Source of the DNA: Gnetum montanum
Lineage: Eukaryota > Streptophyta > Gnetopsida > Gnetales > Gnetaceae
Assembly (NCBI GenBank): GCA_015680685.1
Contig: MNCI01004629.1
Coordinates: forward strand, 101,311 to 155,135
Length of the DNA stretch: 53,825 nucleotides
Reading direction: 5' to 3'
Shown here: one piece after another, positions 9,800-21,063 of the stretch
How positions within the stretch are numbered: the first letter of the stretch is position 1
How the letters are laid out: the number at the start of each line of letters is the position of its first letter
Notes under the pieces: model-generated
Told to the model about the DNA's origin: nothing
The model's input: only the letters and a program-made list of their open reading frames with translations
Database searches by the model: none
Position numbers and translations under genes: made by a program

Positions 9800-12260
9800 A
9801 CGATTTTTTATTTGAAGGGGGTCCCGAAACTTTGTTTGGTATGGCGGTGTTTAGATGTTCAACTGCTTGTGAGGGTGAGGGCTTATTTAGATTGTTGGTC
9901 CTGGAGAAGGATATTTTCGGCATAACATGGTTAGGACCAACTAAGGGTGGAGGATTGGAAGCCCTCGTAACATTGGGTTGTTGCAGTTGAGTGGGAAATG
10001 CCTTTGGCATTGTTGGAGCGGTTGGTGGTGGAGCCACTAGCGTGAGAGGCACAGATGGATTTGGAGGATGGGATACATGCGAAGTGTCCCTTCCAGGAGG
10101 GGAAGTCTAAAAATATTCCTGAACTAGGTAGTGATGTTGTGGAGTTGTGTAACCCATAGGGTTACTTGGAGGGATCGACTGCCAGCAAGGGTATTGATGT
10201 TTCGGCGGTGGCATCCCCCATGACTATGGGTATTGCCACTGCTGATGTTGTCCAACGGGTTGTGGTGGAGTTCCACTTGGATAGTACGTTAATGGTTGGT
10301 GGAATTATCTTGGGTTACCTTCGGGATAAGCTAACCTTTAGGGTGTCTATCATCTGTTCAGTCTTGGATTGAGTACATACACCCCAGAATCTTGTAGATG
10401 TGAAATGATTGAACAACATCCCTTAGGACGGTCATAGTAGTAGATCTCACATCCACTGTCATCATCTATGTCTGAATCCACAACCTCATCGGGGATAATA
10501 ATTTTTCCCTTACCCTTGTTATGTGCAAGGCCTAAATCTCTCCGCTTTGTCTTACCTTTGTCACTACTTCGTTCTACCTTAGACTCTTCTACAATTTTTA
10601 GGATAGTTTCAATTCTAGAGTCTAAGGAGCTTCATATGTCATCTACCTTAGCCACTATTTCTGTTGTGAGCTTTTGAAGTGGCAAGGTCTTTCTGTTCAC
10701 CAACTCTTCAGTTGGTGACTCATCCTCTTCATTGCAAAATTTCACTCCCTTCTTTCGAAAAGAGGGATCACGATTGTATTCTTCCACACTTTCCCTTTTG
10801 CGTAGCTCACCTTCTTCTTTTGCTACTTGTTCCAACAAGCAATGAACTTCATGGGCTCTAAGTTACGATAGTCTCCCTTGGGCATAAGTCCCAAGGGTTC
10901 TTCTAGTTTCATGCCTTAGCCCATCTACGATGTGGCAAACTTGATCCCACTGTGCATATCCATGGCCCGGGCAACGATGTAACAATGTGTAGTAGCAAGC
11001 CATGGCAGCATCCAGGGGTTCATGATTTCCTTGCTTCCATCCTTGGATCTACTTACGGAAATTGAACACTCTGGAGTATCTCTGATACTTATCGTTGAAC
11101 AGTTCTAACATCGTACTCCACCTCCTAATGGTTTCCGGTTCTAAGGACCGGTACCAACTCTCTGCTTCCTTGGTGAGTGTCTTGGGAAACAACTTAAGCT
11201 TCTTCCACTCTTTTTCTATGTTTTGCAAGGCGTGGGCATCGTGGAATGCCTGTAAATGATACTGTGGATCAGTGTTGTATCCCCCTTCAAAGCGTGGGAT
11301 ATTGTTCATGTCTAAGTGTTTGATCCGACTATCCTTTAAATGCCTTTTTGGAATCCTAACTGCCTCTGTTATATCAAGCATACTTCGGGTTGCAAGTAGG
11401 GGCTCATCATGATTGTCTCTTTCCTGATGCCTATGATGTCTCCGTTGTTCCCTACTTTCCCTTCGTTCATGCCCTTGTCCTCTCTCTCGACTCTCTCATC
11501 AAGGTCTCTCATTTTTCTGACTTTTATCCTCTTTGTTGTACGCGTCATGATTGTGCCCTGATGTGGAAGGAGAGGGTGAGTGATGTGAAGAATGGGAAGA
11601 AGAAGGAGAACCATCGCCGTGGCGATATTTCCTACCTTCTCTTTAGCTGCTTCAGCCCCGATCGTGGTGACGATCTAAGTGCCCATCCTTGTCTTTTATT
11701 GTTGTTCCCTCTGTGAACAACTGGTGTTCATGAGAATCAGAACCAGGGTTGTGTATCGTTGAGCGTAGGTTCTAATACCCAACCTCCTCACCATCGTTAG
11801 GAGGGGAAACATCTCTTGATAGAGAACTCGTTATGAGTGGTTTACCATCTCTAGTTTCACTAAGGACATGCAGGACCTCTTTGCCCTTCAATAGTGTATG
11901 TTGGCTCTCCTTCCTTGTGTCCCTCATACATTGTGCTTTTGTGGGATAATAATCCCTCATGTCAAAGTCTTCCATAACGTATTCAACATAAAGCTGAGTC
12001 ATGCCAATATGTGCTAAGGCATGGAGAAGCATGTTCGAGACAGATCGATCTAGAGGTAACACTATGTTACCAAACAAATCTCTCTAGCGCATCTGTTCAT
12101 CTTCATGGAGGATAAAATTATAATCAGGTATATACTCATCGGGATGAGTATATGTCACCCTATATTGTTGAGGACTTGGCTGATTTCGGTTATGTGTTTT
12201 TGATTGCTGACTGTCTTTTGTATTGTCCTTAGGTGATGTGCTCTTCTGAGAAGAAGACAT
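9800..12260 (-). pseudogene. Element 1 gag (decayed)
   Basis: It begins at the ATG of MSSSQKSTS (12258-12260), about 130 nt after the primer site. Next come a charged N-terminal part with RD/RE/HH and SPSP low-complexity sequence (about 11560-11720), then the retrotransposon capsid segment (11049-11381) with HLQAFHDAHALQN and SWYRSLEPETIRRWSTMLELF. After that is a Lys/Glu-rich part with a Cys/His cluster (GCEIYYYDRPKGCC) near 10440, and a Pro/Gln-rich tail. The cluster is not a canonical CCHC knuckle. Most open segments share one phase. A few stops remain. Confidence 0.85.
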
Positions 12261-12387
12261 TGTTATTTATTGATGTGTTAATTACTGTTATATAATTTTT
12301 TTTCTTATTTGATTAACCCTAATGTTCGTTTAAGCTCCCAACGATGTAGATGATCTCTTATGTCCTACTTAGCGCACAAACACTTAG

Positions 12388-12405
12388 TCCCTGGCAACAG
12401 CGCCA
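12388..12405 (-). other. Element 1 primer binding site (tRNA-Asp type)
   Basis: On the minus strand this reads TGGCGCTGTTGCCAGGGA, one nucleotide after the LTR end. It matches the complement of the plant tRNA-Asp 3' end (TGGCGCCGTTGCCGGGGA) with two mismatches. tRNA-Asp priming is known for Athila-type elements. Confidence 0.85.
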
Positions 12406-12406
12406 A

Positions 12407-13389
12407 TGATGAGTGGCGAGGTACCCCTACACTCAACCATATGAATACGAGCGTAGCACACACGATCCAGTCGAACTCCACAGACTAAATGCCTAGACGC
12501 CTCATGGAACACTTAAGGTTAACCATTCGTTGTCTTCCCAGACTTACTTGTAGTTGTCACAGTGTATGGTTAAGTAAGTCCGAGTATATGATTTTTATAG
12601 TCTTTTATGTTTTTCTCTTATGCTATCGAGGTGAAGGGTTGAGAAACTAATTACTACTCTAACTAATGACTAAGTCTAAATTACCTAGCATCAGCATCCG
12701 TTCCCACTTACCATACATACCTTGAACCGATGCAACCGCGACTACCAAATGCTAATCGTTGCTGGGATCACCACGCGTAATGCACGTGCTCAAAGTGGTC
12801 GTCTTGAGGCACTTAACTAGGAGGAAAGGGTTGAGAGAATCTAATCTAGCCTAAGTGCGATGAGCGGCCGATTCCTTGACTAACCGTACACATCCTTCGT
12901 GCATGACTACCACTGGGATTACCAAGTGCAGATCCTGAATACGCCACTAGGTTACCAAGTAGTCACACTAAATGCTTGTAATCAAGTCGTACTCATTCCG
13001 TGTTCTAGGAGTTTAGGGTAAGAGAGAAAGCAATAAATAACATTAAATAAATCCTATTCCATGCACTGCAAGGTTTATTCAGCAAGTTCATCTTTATTTT
13101 CGTACACAACTTGTGTTCAGGTACAATGTTGCTCGAATAAAGAACCATTCACTTTAGGACTCCTAGTGTGGGCACATAAAAATTATTCTATCTCTGGAGT
13201 GATCAATCTGCTAGAGTTTCCCTACTTCTAGCCCAGGATGAGAAAACAAGGGAGAGCCGCCTCTTATTTATAGATATGATGGTGCACCACGATATCGCGT
13301 ACGCGATATCGCAGGGGAAGACGTGATATCTCGTATGTGATATTGCATGGGATGCAATATCGTGGCCTATGCGATATCACGTCTCATCA
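12407..13389 (-). repeat. Element 1 5' LTR
   Basis: A 983-bp LTR, the longest in the window. It holds the TATA box complement at 13265-13272 and a dense set of GATATC near-palindromes from about 13288 to 13382, between the TATA box and the LTR start. Confidence 0.93.
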
Positions 13390-14014
13390 CTATCATACAA
13401 GCTTATAGGATAGTCTACTAGGATAGAAATGATGTAACTCAAATTAGTGAAAATTTCCTCATCATTCTTACTCTTTATATGAAATTGAATGAATAACTTA
13501 CCTTGCTTTAATTGCTGTGAAGAAACAAAAAAATTCATTCTAGGTAACCATAAGTTAGATGAGGATAGTAAAGAAGGAATTGATCACTTCAAGCCCAAGT
13601 CATTTAGGCACTTCAACCCTTGACCATTTCTTTTCACTTTCTAGTTTGTAATACTTGAGATTTTTAAATCAATGGATCGGAAAATGGAAGTAATGTTTCA
13701 TCCTATTCAACTATCCTTACAAAAGAACATTGTGACACTTTTATGAAACCTCTAAGATAGAGTCATAAGTTGGACTACTTAATTTTAATTTTTGAATATC
13801 ATCCTTACTATCATCATAGCCCTGTTCCATCAATTAACGTTACCTATGTAAGTCATCGTTCATCATTTATCTCTATTAAAATCTAAACCTTTGTCTATAT
13901 GCAATTTTATTATATATTTTTATAGTTTTTTGCATTTCTCTTTTGATGTGCTTCTTATAAATTTTTATGGCTCTATGATATGATAATATTTTTGGAAATT
14001 TTCTTTATTTAGTC

Positions 14015-14065
14015 ATTTTTAAACATGATCAAACCACCTAAGACATCCTTCTTGTACCTTCTGGG
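14015..14065 (-). pseudogene. Possible 3' end of an RTE-type LINE
   Basis: The minus strand reads VQEGCLRWFDHV and then a stop. This resembles the LRWFGHV motif that closes the protein of RTE-type LINEs. Only about a dozen residues are recognisable, so the call is weak. Confidence 0.3.
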
Positions 14066-14293
14066 TAAGAGAGGCCACTCCAAGTTTTCTTTTAATATCT
14101 ATGTTATGTAATTTTTTTCATCTTGTAATATTCAACCATTTAAATATAAATTAAGCATGTTATAAGCATATTTATTCATCATTTATTAATAATCCTTTTT
14201 TTCATTAAAAAAATTAAGATGATGTTTTGTATAAAATATAAGAAATGTTTACAAATTCCTAAAAAGAAACAAGTGGGTGTGTTGGAATCCAAA

Positions 14294-14322
14294 AAGAAGA
14301 AGAAGAAGAAGAAGAAGAAGAA
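14294..14322. repeat. (AAG)n microsatellite
   Basis: About nine to ten AAG units in an uninterrupted run. Confidence 0.95.
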
Positions 14323-14869
14323 TATTATAAAAAATTGGAGTACATTATATTATTGAAGAGAGAGTCTAAAGAAAAAGCTCAATAGTTTTAGGGATGTATT
14401 TTTAGGTTTTCATCCTTACAACCAATTTTAAAAAATCTCCCCTCTAAGGTAGGAAAAGGATTAGACTTTATCCTTATTTAGAAGCACCCTCATGGGTTTT
14501 TATTTTTTACTAAAGGATTTTCTATAAAGAGAAGGAGAAAACTCTTTCTAAAGATAAAAGAATACATCAATCATATATAATAAACAAATAGCAACAAAAG
14601 TTGAAAGCTTTCAATTCTTGAGCCTTCAAAATAAAAAGAAATTAATAGTATAGAAAATAAATTATTTGTTTAGCTTTCATTTGGAGATTTTTAATTAAAG
14701 TAATAGCTAAAAAGTGACATTTTTGAGAATCTAATATTTAACTTTTGAAGAGAGGTCATAGTTATGCTCTTGTTGTTTGAAAATAAGTGTACACAAAAGC
14801 TTCCAAATAGAGTAGAGAAAAAGGGGTTAAAGACATTTCTAAATGCAAGGAACTAAAGAAGTAGACAAA

Positions 14870-17000
14870 GTAGGCTAATTACCAAGAATGACTTCATTGA
14901 TGTTTCATTGAAAGTTGTTACAAATTTTAAATATTTATTTCCAAGAATTCTAAGCAACAAGATACTCAAAAAAACATGAGAAAATGAGTCTTCACTTCTA
15001 TAAAGATGACATTGAGAAGAAACATTTCTCATATGTTTAACATGAGTGCCACTATGAAGACCTTGATGAGTAAGACATCATAAAAAAATATGAATTTTAG
15101 GAAACATAGAAGTTCTTTAGATATCTTTCATTTCTTAATTGAAAAGTGCAATGATAATTATGTTTTCGAAGCCTTATTGAATTTGTTATGAACAAAATCA
15201 TTCTTTGTAACAATCTAGTAAGTAGATTTTGAATTAAAAGGAAAAATAGATCTTTCATCCTTCCAAAAAAAAAATATGAAAATGCTTTATGTAAACTATT
15301 ATCAATTTTAAATAGATTTTTAAGCTTAGAAATTAATTTTTTTAAATTATTTTTCCTCTTTCTATTCAAACCATAGAGTTCATTCCATATAATTCATCTA
15401 TCATGCATATGTAGATAAGAAACTATAGTGATACCAAATTTTCTCCAAATGATCCACAATCTAGATGAATTGGTAGCCCAAGCTCGTTTATTAAAAGGAA
15501 GCCACCATGGGATAATTTGCTTAAACATATCTTCTGAAACTACAATATTATTGTAATTCTAATATTTACTAAGCTTGCACCATGTCTTCTAAATTTGTTT
15601 AAAAATTAGAGAACCAAGAATAGAAATAGCTTGAGGAAAAGGAAGACAATGAAGAAAGTTATTCAAAGAATATTTGTTATAATTCATAGGTTTTCTTTGC
15701 ATAAGCTTGTTTCTTAAAAGGAGCATCCAAATATTATCTCCATTAATGGACTTTGCAATCCATTTTTCTACAAGAGAAATACCCTATTTATAATAATTAA
15801 TGATGCCAAATCCTCTAGTTTTCTTGCTACTAGTGAAAATATCCCAAACAACTCTAAAAAAAATATTTTCTATGTTTCTTAGTAGACCAAAGAACACAAC
15901 ACATATTATGATCAATTCTATCATAAGAAGTTTTAGAAGGAGCCTAAGAACTAGAGTTATAAATATGAGTTAATTGAAGCATCTACTTAGTAACTAAAAC
16001 TTTGTTAGTAAGGATAAGTTTTTTTTCTTTTCATTTATCATACTTCTTTTCAGCTTTATCAAGCACATAGTTACAAAAAAGTAGTAATATTAGAATTAAA
16101 AGAAAAAGGTATTCCTAAAATTTTAACAAGAAAATATTTTTTTAAAAAAATATTTTTCAAAGCTTGAGATTTACCCACTAATCAATATTATCATTACAAT
16201 AAATAGGAGATTTTTTCCAATTAATACTAGAGCTAGATAACATGTAGTAATCATTCACTTTAGCTAAAAGAGTATTGATATGTTATAGAGACTTGTTGAT
16301 CGTAAAAAAGAAGCATATGCAAAGTTTACATTATACAGTTACATACCTTGATCATTAATTGAAATTTTCTTAATGATATTTCTTTGTACATTATATAAAA
16401 TAAAGTATGGAATAATAACAAAAAGATAGAAAGTTAGAGGACAAACTTGATGAATTGACTGTTGAAGAGGAAATGAAGAACTTAATTCAAAATTAGTAGC
16501 AACTTGAGCATCAACATTAGTGCGTAGGGTACATACAAGACATATAAAATAATCACCAAATCCAAGTTTATAAAGACAGGAAATAATGAAATTCCATTCA
16601 ATTCTATCATAAACTTAAGCATAATCTAAGCTAATAAAAGCAATGTTCTCATTAGTATCAAAAGGCCACTGCATTCCCTTTTAAGTTGTAGTAACATTAT
16701 TTAAGATATGTCTACTTTTAACAAAACTAGTTTTCTTAGGTCTAATGATATCTTTAATAATGTTTTGAATTCAACAAACCTTGTATTAAGCTAAATTTTT
16801 TGAAGTATTATTAAGAAGAGTAATAGGCCTTCAATTACTAATATGTTGAAGATCTATATTCTTAGAAAGAAGAAAAATCATACCTTTATCAATATTCTTA
16901 GACTTAAGAAAATAGACCAAACAGAGGACTTAGACACATATATCTTACACTCTGATTATACACCAAAAAAGGATATATAATGAGGGGATTATGTGGTCCA
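14870..17000 (-). pseudogene. L1-type LINE, 5'-truncated and decayed
   Basis: On the minus strand a non-LTR reverse transcriptase can be followed from about 16930 to 16080, despite stops and frame changes. It shows RPITLLN (a form of nwRPIsLlN), AFISLDYA followed by YDRIEWNFI and LYKLGFGDYF, then HQVCPLTFYLF (from RQGCPLSPLLF), VNFAYAS in place of YADD, and VKILGIPF. Downstream, near 14940-15030, HLYRSEDSFSHVF resembles the zf-RVT C-terminal domain. The order RT then zinc finger is that of plant L1 LINEs. The endonuclease half is absent. The right end meets the old gypsy remnant near 17000. Confidence 0.75.
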
Positions 17001-17029
17001 TCTCTCGAATATGTCATGCAGCCATAAGA

Positions 17030-19034
17030 TTAGTCGTGGGGGAGATGCCCCATCTTGGTTCAAGAACTAATAAGTGATTTTTACTTTTTTATTTTACAAT
17101 TATTTATCATTTTTCCATTTCTTTCAATATTTTCTAATTGTTAATATGTTTTCCATTTCTTAATATTTTTCTTTTCTTTTCTTTACAATTTTATCTTTTC
17201 TTAAGTCATTTTATTTATGTTTATGAATGTCTTTTATGGTTTCATTAATAAAATTGCTAGTCATGATGCAAAATTCAATGCTATGTGTTGGGTTTTTGTA
17301 CTATGCTATTAAAATGATTGGGTAAGTAATTGTGTAAAGTAGTGAGACCACCTCATTTATCTCTCCAGTTCTCTAAATAAAAGGTCTTTTTCATGGAAAT
17401 AATTTGTTTCTTCTTTTATGAAAGTAAAATTCATGAATGATCATAGTACCTTGAAAAAAGAGGGAATGACCAAGTGGGAATGGCAAAGGTGTGACCTCAA
17501 TGGGACTTATTGGGTTCTCTTATTGATTTTCTTCATGTGGTTTATGACTCCTCTTGGAACGTATCATCATCCTCCATCAACCAATAAAAAGGAAGCTTTG
17601 TTTTTGAATGGTGTGGTTCCCATCATAAAAAAACCAAAAAACAAATAAGATAGAAAAAAAATTAAAAATGAAAATTCAAAGAACACCCCTTAGACACAAT
17701 AATGGGCTACAAGCAGTTACCCATGCTTGAAGGTGTCCCTCTAACTAAAGCCCTTCCTTTCTTCTTCTCTTTTCTTCTCTTTTTAGAGTGATGATTGTTC
17801 TTTGAGGTGGTTATGGACTCATGGTGGTTGGCAGGAAGGAACACATCAATGAGAGGTCATTGTTCATGGTATGGACTTAGTCTACACTTGGACGAATAGG
17901 TATACTAATCATTTTAATCACATTTTTCACACAAACCTATTATGGATATGGTCAAGTACCTTACATTCAGATCTCTTCAATCCCTCCTCATCCATTATTC
18001 ACCTCACTGTTGCATGTGATTATGAGCCTTTTGGTTTTGTGTAGTATAGTGTAGCATCCTAACCACAGCAATTGTGTGTTGTTTAGAATAAAGGCATGGT
18101 CTACATTTAACTTCTTAGGTGCCCACGGACATCTATAGAAGTGGTTATGCAAGGGTACTATGGCAGGAGCCTACTTTGGGGAGGACCCACTTGCATAACT
18201 TTTGTTGATCATGGCTTTGAACTAAGCTTCACATCTTCTACAACATCAATGACAATTTTTCTAAATTTATGCATAATTTTGGGACTAATTCTCATTCGTT
18301 TCATTAATTTTTTCTACTTTTCTATTTCCATATCCATTGATATTTTTTGGGAATCTTTTAAATTAGACCTTTGGTTTCAATTGTTCAAAAACTTGTGCAC
18401 TTTAAAAAATTTTCTAACATCCTATTTTTAAACATTATAATAACTAACAGAAATTGATCAAAATAATGTGAACAAATTGATGATTTTAGTTACCTCATAG
18501 CCTTGGGCATAGCATGTTGTCATCACCTTGTGCTTAAATGAAAACTAAGGGATTCAAAAAAAGGTTAATTATTAAGGAAAATTTACCAAAACTAATGTTG
18601 ATCCTTTGGTGACTACAGGTGATGCTAAAGAAACACCTAAGAAAGAAGCTCTTTTTCTATGCACAAAAATGAAGCCAAGAGGGGGACAATAAAGGATATG
18701 CCCATGGACAAATTATAGCATATCCAAGATAGCAACTCAAACTTCATAGGTTTGCTAGATCCACGGGATGATAAGAAGAAATTCTAGTCCATCCTTCAAG
18801 AATGTTCTGCATAACTAGAGAAGCATTGACATAACAATCATGTTTGGAAGTTTGCCACCGCTAGTGATAACAAGAAGAATCATCTTCAGCAGATTTTTGA
18901 AGACCTCTGTAAATTTTGTAATCTTCAATGTCTGTCCAATCTTTTTGCCACTCTGTCATTTTGTATGCATCCACTTGTATAAAATTTTGTAATTCATCTA
19001 ATTGAGGACAAGTTTTCATTTAGTCATGGGGGTA
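17030..19034 (+). mobile_element. 3' internal remnant of an older Athila-like relative
   Basis: The segment begins near AGTCGTGGGGGAGATG, matching the end of pol in element 3 (about 42884). It includes a T-rich tract, CACCCCTTAGA...GGGCTACAAGCA (compare 43505-43545) and GCCTACTTTGGGGAGGACCC at 18169 (compare 44007). It ends in the polypurine tract AGTCATGGGGGTA before the LTR at 19035. No 5' half was found. Similarity to elements 1-3 is patchy, and the part at about 18575-19000 is not shared. Confidence 0.75.
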
Positions 19035-19890
19035 TGATGAACCATATTTTGCTTGGCTCTGATATCAAATATCCAATATTGAGACCTAAGAAGGAATGTC
19101 AGATATATGATATTGTGGGATGTGTGTTGGCCTATAAATATAGCACTTGGGCATATGGTTTGAGCATATTTTAGTTAATAAAGTAGCCAAAATCTTGCAG
19201 TTTTATTTTGTAGTTTTAGAGAATAGTCAGTGAATGCCTGCAGTGTGGATCTGAGTCAGTTGTATGGTGTCTTATTTGAGTGGCAATGTACCTAGACACA
19301 TTCCATAAACAATAATAAGAACGAGATTGATTCTTATTCATTACAATACTTTGACTTATATTAAATTTACTTTTAATGCAATTTACTTTTCATGTACATA
19401 GTTAATATTTACATTTCCATGCATATTAATGAATTGGCAGAATAAGCATGACTAGTTTCGAGGGTAAAGACGTATTCTCTTGGTAACCTCAACAACGTTA
19501 TTGTTTGGCTCACCCAGTAGCATAGCACTTGGTAATCCCAGTAGTGGATATGTGGGTTCAAGACATGTACGACAAGCTGGGAATGGATACTCATCACACG
19601 TAGGCTAGTTTAGACTTTACTTTCTATTATTAATTAGTTAAATAATTGATTTCTTTATTATCATTAGGAGTAGCATAAGGCTGAAAAAACATCAATAATC
19701 ATATGCCTCACTTTGGACTAAACCATACATGACAAAGCTACCACTAGTTCGAGTGGGAAGACAATGAATTGTGATCAAGACATAATGATCTAGATGCCAC
19801 AACTAGTCCCATCCATGATATTCGATCGGATCATGCATGAACACTTGTGATTTGTATGGTTGGGCATAAAGGATACCTCATCACTGATCA
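19035..19890 (+). repeat. Diverged LTR of the older Athila-like relative
   Basis: It starts TGATGAACC right after a conserved polypurine tract and ends near CTCATCACTGATCA. It has the TATA box TATAAATA at 19133-19140 and shares the LTR layout of the other elements (CAATAATAAGAACGAGATT region, AGTAGCATA motifs), but with heavy substitution and a few changes of spacing. The CpG-containing GATATC palindromes have mostly decayed. Confidence 0.8.
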
Positions 19891-20189
19891 CTATGCATGC
19901 TTGGAATTTAATTTCACTTCTAGGGAGGGAATTAGGTGTAACAAGAACTATCTTACCTAAGATAATTTAACATTAATCTAAATTTGTTTTTCTTAGCTAG
20001 AGCTATCTTGCATTATATTGTATTATGTTCCCTATCTACTATGAGTCACCACAAAGTGTAATCACTATGTAATTTAAATTTTGCATCTACCAAGTGTATT
20101 TATTTATCATCTTTGCACTAGATAATTACATTGAGGACAACATAGACCTTGTTGGGGGCATCAACAATGTTGAAATTTAAAATTACAAG

Positions 20190-21050
20190 TGATAAGTGGT
20201 GAGGTACCCCTACAGTCAACCATACGAATACGAGCGTAGCACGCACGATCTGGTCGAACTCTGTAGACTAAGTGCCTACACACCTTATGGAACACTTAAG
20301 GTTAATCATTCATTATCTTCCTAGACTTACTTGTAATTGTCACGGTTGTATGGTTAAGTAAGTCTGAGGTATATGATTTTTATGTCTTTTCTATTTTATC
20401 TCCTATGCTAACAAGGTGAAGGGTGAAGAAACTAATTGACTAACTTTAACTAACTAACTAAGCATGAATTAACCTAGTGTCAGCATCCATTTCCACTTAC
20501 CATTCACACCCTGAACTGATGAAAACCTTGGTTACCAAACACTAATCATTGCTGGGATCACCAAGCGTAACGCATGTGCTCAAAGTGATCATACTGAGGC
20601 ACTTAACTAGGAGAGAAGGGTTGAGAGAGATTTAATAACTAATAAAGCATTTAAATAAATAATAATAAATAACTGTAAATAAAATCCTAATTAGCCTATT
20701 CCATACATTGCAAGGTTTATCCAAGAAGTTCGTCTTTATTGCCATACACAAACTTGTGTTTAGGTACAATGTCTACTTGAATAAAGATTCATTCACTTTG
20801 GAGTTCCTACTGTGGGCACATGGAAATTAATCTATCTCTAGAGAGGTAAAACTACTAGAGTTTCGCTATGGTCTAGGCCTAGATGAGAAACAAGGAAGAG
20901 CCGCCTCCTATTTATAGACTTGGCGACACACCGCGATATCGCGTACATGAGATCGTAGGGGATGACGCGATATTGTGTGGGATGTGATATCACAGTGGCC
21001 ACGATATCACGTACATGATATCGTGGCCCATGCGATATCACATCCCATCA
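20190..21050 (-). repeat. Element 2 3' LTR
   Basis: 861 bp. TATA box complement at 20909-20916; GATATC-type palindromes at about 20930-21045. The outer end reads TGATAAG for TGATGAG. Confidence 0.93.
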
Positions 21051-21063
21051 TACCCCCATGACT
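21051..21063 (-). other. Element 2 polypurine tract
   Basis: Minus-strand AGTCATGGGGGTA directly precedes the 3' LTR. Confidence 0.8.

Larger units (their letters stand above)
3348..13389 (-). mobile_element. Full-length Athila-like Ty3/gypsy element 1
   Basis: A 10.0-kb LTR retrotransposon in minus orientation. It is bounded by a perfect 5-bp target duplication, CTATC, at 3343-3347 and 13390-13394. Its order, read on the minus strand, is 5' LTR (12407-13389), tRNA-Asp-like primer site, gag, protease, RT, RNase H, integrase, a 1.9-kb 3' region, polypurine tract and 3' LTR (3348-4127). The RT motif FMDDFS and the RNase H segment ending DHLSRL are typical of the plant Athila/Tat branch rather than chromoviruses, and no chromodomain is seen. 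The two LTRs differ mainly by transitions and by a block missing from the left copy at the N at 3634. The coding region has stops, a frameshift near 9171 and lost integrase residues, so the element is not autonomous. Confidence 0.95.
13395..14869. other. AT-rich region with possible LINE tail
   Basis: Mostly AT-rich, with no open frame of note. It contains a possible RTE-type LINE tail near 14015-14065 and an AAG microsatellite, listed separately. Confidence 0.5.

Noticed and set aside
15097-15369. 90-codon Lys/Leu-rich minus-strand frame
   Set aside because: It lies between the RT and zinc-finger parts of the decayed L1 LINE and is treated as part of it, not a separate gene.
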